A DNA stretch of 8,024 nt. Source: Fidelibacterota bacterium. GTDB lineage: Bacteria; Fidelibacterota; Marinisomatia; Marinisomatales; UBA8229. Positions 6,186-8,024 of the stretch are shown in pieces. The stretch's first letter is position 1. Every line of letters begins with the position of its first letter. The notes beneath the pieces are model-generated. The model was not told the origin of the DNA, made no database searches, and saw only the letters and a list, made by a program, of their open reading frames with translations. Position numbers and translations under genes: made by a program. The stretch spans positions 1 through 8,024 of the forward strand of contig DPYO01000093.1 of NCBI GenBank assembly GCA_003535775.1, read 5' to 3'.

Positions 6186-7280
6186 TTGCCCATAAAAAAT
6201 ACGTCTCTTTACAGTCGGCATCTTGCTTTGCAAGGCAAAATGGTCCCATTTGCTGGATATATGATGCCAGTCCATTACACCGGAATTGTGCATGAACATC
6301 ACGCTGTCCGAAACACAGCGGGGATATTTGATGTCAGTCATATGGGTGAATTCATTATAAAAGGAAAAAATGCGGAATCATTTCTCCAATATATGACAAT
6401 TAACGATGTAGCAGGTTTAAAACCGGGACAAGCACAGTATTCTGCAATGTGCATGGAAGATGGTGGAATAATTGATGACCTGCTGATTTATCGTTGCAGA
6501 GATCGATTTATAATTGTGGTAAACGCTGCCAATATCCAGAAGGATTTTAAATGGCTTAAAAAAAATCTGATGGATGGTGTTGTGTTGAAAGATGTAAGTG
6601 ATGAAATTAACCTAATTGCTCTACAGGGACCGGAATCCAGGAGGATTTTACAGAAAATTATGCCATCGGACGTAAGTATGCTGCCATTTTATCATTGTAT
6701 CGAAGATAAATATGAAGACAATAACATCCTTGTTGCGCGTACAGGTTATACAGGGGAACTTGGTTTTGAGATTTACGGAAATCTGAATGTGATTCCTATA
6801 ATTTGGGATGTTTTGATGGAAGTTGGTAAGGAGCATGGAATTGTTCCTGCAGGGTTGGGTGCCAGAGATACGCTTCGTCTTGAAATGAAATTTTGTTTGT
6901 ATGGGAATGATATTGATGAATCTACAAACCCATTTGAAGCTGGATTAGGATGGATTACAAAACTGGGGAAAGGGGATTTTATTGGGAGAAGAGCTCTTAT
7001 GCGGCAAAAGGAACAAATTTCCCGTCGATTAGTATGTTTTGAAATGATGGAACGGGCAATCCCAAGGAAGGGATATCCGATTTTTTTTGGAAATAAAAAA
7101 AATGGAGAAGTAACAAGCGGATCTCAATCCCCCTCTTTAAAAAAAGGGATAGGCCTTGCTTTTATAAACCATCCCTATACAAAGGTAGGGACAACATTAG
7201 AAGTTGAAATTCGTGGTCAGAAAAAATCTGCTATTATAGTAAAACCACCATTTTATAAAAATGGCACGGTTAACATTTAA
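6186..7280 (+). CDS. gcvT: Aminomethyltransferase, glycine cleavage system T protein
   Basis: The 364-residue product is full length for GcvT. In the glycine cleavage complex it moves the aminomethyl carbon from lipoyl-H protein to tetrahydrofolate, giving methylene-THF and ammonia. Family motifs are LQGKMVPFAGYMMPVHYTG (15-33), FDVSHMGEF (48-56), GGIIDDLLIYR with the catalytic Asp among D97-D98 (93-103), ALQGPES (145-151), ARTGYTGELGFEIY (184-197), PAGLGARDTLRLE (221-233) and TSGSQSPSLKKGIGLA (310-325). The start is TTG at 6186: a stop lies upstream in frame at 6150-6152, no ATG or GTG is available between, and homologues begin at the same point. The ribosome site is poor (AAAAGTGAT at 6171-6179), so initiation may be inefficient. 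The gcvH and gcvP genes are not in the window. The serA-serC neighbours fit a shared serine/glycine/one-carbon role. Confidence 0.96.
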   Translation: MPIKNTSLYSRHLALQGKMVPFAGYMMPVHYTGIVHEHHAVRNTAGIFDVSHMGEFIIKGKNAESFLQYMTINDVAGLKPGQAQYSAMCMEDGGIIDDLLIYRCRDRFIIVVNAANIQKDFKWLKKNLMDGVVLKDVSDEINLIALQGPESRRILQKIMPSDVSMLPFYHCIEDKYEDNNILVARTGYTGELGFEIYGNLNVIPIIWDVLMEVGKEHGIVPAGLGARDTLRLEMKFCLYGNDIDESTNPFEAGLGWITKLGKGDFIGRRALMRQKEQISRRLVCFEMMERAIPRKGYPIFFGNKKNGEVTSGSQSPSLKKGIGLAFINHPYTKVGTTLEVEIRGQKKSAIIVKPPFYKNGTVNI

Positions 7281-7308
7281 TTTTGTTTTTTTTCAACAAA
7301 AGGTTTTT
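7281..7308 (+). terminator. Weak candidate terminator after gcvT
   Basis: TTTTGTT (7281-7287) pairs with AACAAAA (7295-7301) around the loop TTTTTTC, and five T follow at 7304-7308. The stem has one G-C pair, so it would be unstable. The position right after the gcvT stop is the main support. The rest of the gap to 7415 is very AT-rich and shows no clear promoter. Confidence 0.3.
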
Positions 7309-7415
7309 AATGAATGTTGTACATTTTCTAACATAAAAGACAATGTTAAACAAAATATTCATCAAAAAAATGGATTTATTTTTAAATATTTTCACTCTCA
7401 AGAAAATAAGTTAGT

Positions 7416-8024
7416 ATGAAAGAACGCAGATTAGAAATAATCGGTATTTTGATCATTATCATTTCTCTTCTGGTTTTAGCAAGTTTGATAGGATTCAATC
7501 CCAGTGAAGAGGTAAGGGGAATTCCTCCTAATTTACCAACGGAAAATCCCATGGGGATTGTGGGTGTTTTTATTGCTGATTTTTTCATTAAAAAGACATT
7601 TGGTATTTCCTGTGTTATTTTCCCAATACTTGGAATTATCTGGGGATGGTGGTTTTTCAGCCGAAAGAAATTAAAATCTCTCAACAGAGCTACAGGGTAT
7701 ACCCTTGGGGCTGCATTCCTCTTTTCAATAACTGCTGGATTGATTATTCTTCTCACGGGGGAAAACACTAATAATGATTTTGTTTTATCTGGATTGATCG
7801 GAGGGACCATCGCAAAATTATTACTGGATCAACTGGGCACCATTGGTGGGATGTTAGCATTGATTGGGTCCTGGCTTGTACTTGTTCGCGGATATTTTTC
7901 ATGGAGTTTTTATAAACCTATTAAATCTTTTACCGAGAAGGTTAATAATTGGAAAGGAAAAAAGGAACTAAAGAATAAGTTGAAAACTTCTGAAGATGCT
8001 AAACGGAAGCATACAAAGGACCTT
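7416..8024 (+). CDS. ftsK: N-terminal membrane domain of an FtsK/SpoIIIE family DNA translocase (cut by the window edge)
   Basis: An open frame runs from ATG 7416 to the last base without a stop (203 codons visible). The sequence matches the four-helix membrane domain of FtsK/SpoIIIE proteins. There is a short basic start (MKERRLE), then a first helix at about 7-26 followed by GFNPSEE, like the family's Y-DPSD block. Hydrophobic segments follow at about 62-81 (ending WGWWFF), 93-114 and 141-160. The stretch SGLIGGTIAKLLLDQLGTIGG (125-145) is a typical pre-TM4 signature. After TM4 comes a lysine-rich stretch, the start of the linker to the motor domain, which would lie beyond the window. FtsK anchors at the division septum and pumps chromosome ends and dimers. 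The ribosome site before the ATG is weak. The helicase part is not visible, so the call rests on the membrane domain. Confidence 0.85.
   Translation, partial: MKERRLEIIGILIIIISLLVLASLIGFNPSEEVRGIPPNLPTENPMGIVGVFIADFFIKKTFGISCVIFPILGIIWGWWFFSRKKLKSLNRATGYTLGAAFLFSITAGLIILLTGENTNNDFVLSGLIGGTIAKLLLDQLGTIGGMLALIGSWLVLVRGYFSWSFYKPIKSFTEKVNNWKGKKELKNKLKTSEDAKRKHTKDL

Noticed and set aside
7329..7348. Short inverted repeat TAACAT/ATGTTA after gcvT
   Set aside because: Six AT-rich pairs with an 8-base loop are expected by chance in such AT-rich spacer DNA.
7382..7810. 142-codon open frame on the minus strand
   Set aside because: It lies opposite the FtsK membrane-domain gene, which has clear family signatures; the minus-strand product has no recognisable motif and looks like a shadow of hydrophobic codons.
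1..8024. CRISPR arrays, tRNA or rRNA genes, insertion sequences, phage or defence genes
   Set aside because: No repeat-spacer pattern, cloverleaf, rRNA-like stretch, transposase or integrase motif was seen; nearly all the DNA is accounted for by housekeeping genes.

Overview
The window reads as ordinary chromosomal DNA from a moderately AT-rich bacterium, with every recognisable gene on the + strand. The best lineage clue is the first, partial gene. Its product ends in a FlgD-like/Por-type sorting domain (GYPNPFNPETTISYDI ... SGVYLYRM ... KVMFLK), the tail used by type IX secretion in the Fibrobacteres-Chlorobi-Bacteroidetes (FCB) superphylum. Candidate phyla such as Marinimicrobia (SAR406), Ignavibacteria or Calditrichota fit the style of the proteins. 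The usable Shine-Dalgarno sequences before yebC and serC fit such a lineage better than core Bacteroidota. The phylum assignment is an inference only.

Layout. (1) 1-864: C-terminal end of a secreted or surface protein, followed by a textbook rho-independent terminator at 892-922. (2) 1001-6086: a tightly packed probable operon, yebC - ruvC - ruvA - DUF1015 gene - serA - serC, with gaps of only 4 to 26 bases. A candidate promoter lies just before yebC. (3) 6087-6185: a 99-base gap with a short hairpin directly after the serC stop. (4) 6186-7280: gcvT, starting at TTG. (5) 7281-7415: an AT-rich spacer with a weak terminator-like hairpin. (6) 7416 to the window end: the N-terminal membrane domain of an FtsK/SpoIIIE-type DNA translocase, cut by the window edge.

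How the genes fit together. YebC (translation/regulatory factor), RuvC (Holliday-junction resolvase) and RuvA (junction-binding subunit) form the familiar yebC-ruvC-ruvA block, but ruvB does not follow. Instead come a DUF1015 protein of unproven function and the first two enzymes of the phosphorylated serine pathway: SerA (3-phosphoglycerate to phosphohydroxypyruvate) and SerC (transamination to O-phosphoserine). No serB phosphatase is present. GcvT (glycine cleavage T protein) follows, linking serine/glycine metabolism to folate one-carbon units. The most interesting element is the DUF1015 protein. It carries an ADGHHRSQSA motif resembling the signature of ParB/sulfiredoxin-fold proteins, a fold that includes free-serine kinases, and it sits directly upstream of serA-serC. 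The SerA is a short form with Asp at the position where the family normally has its catalytic Glu.

I see no mobile elements, CRISPR arrays, tRNA or rRNA genes, or signs of recent horizontal transfer.
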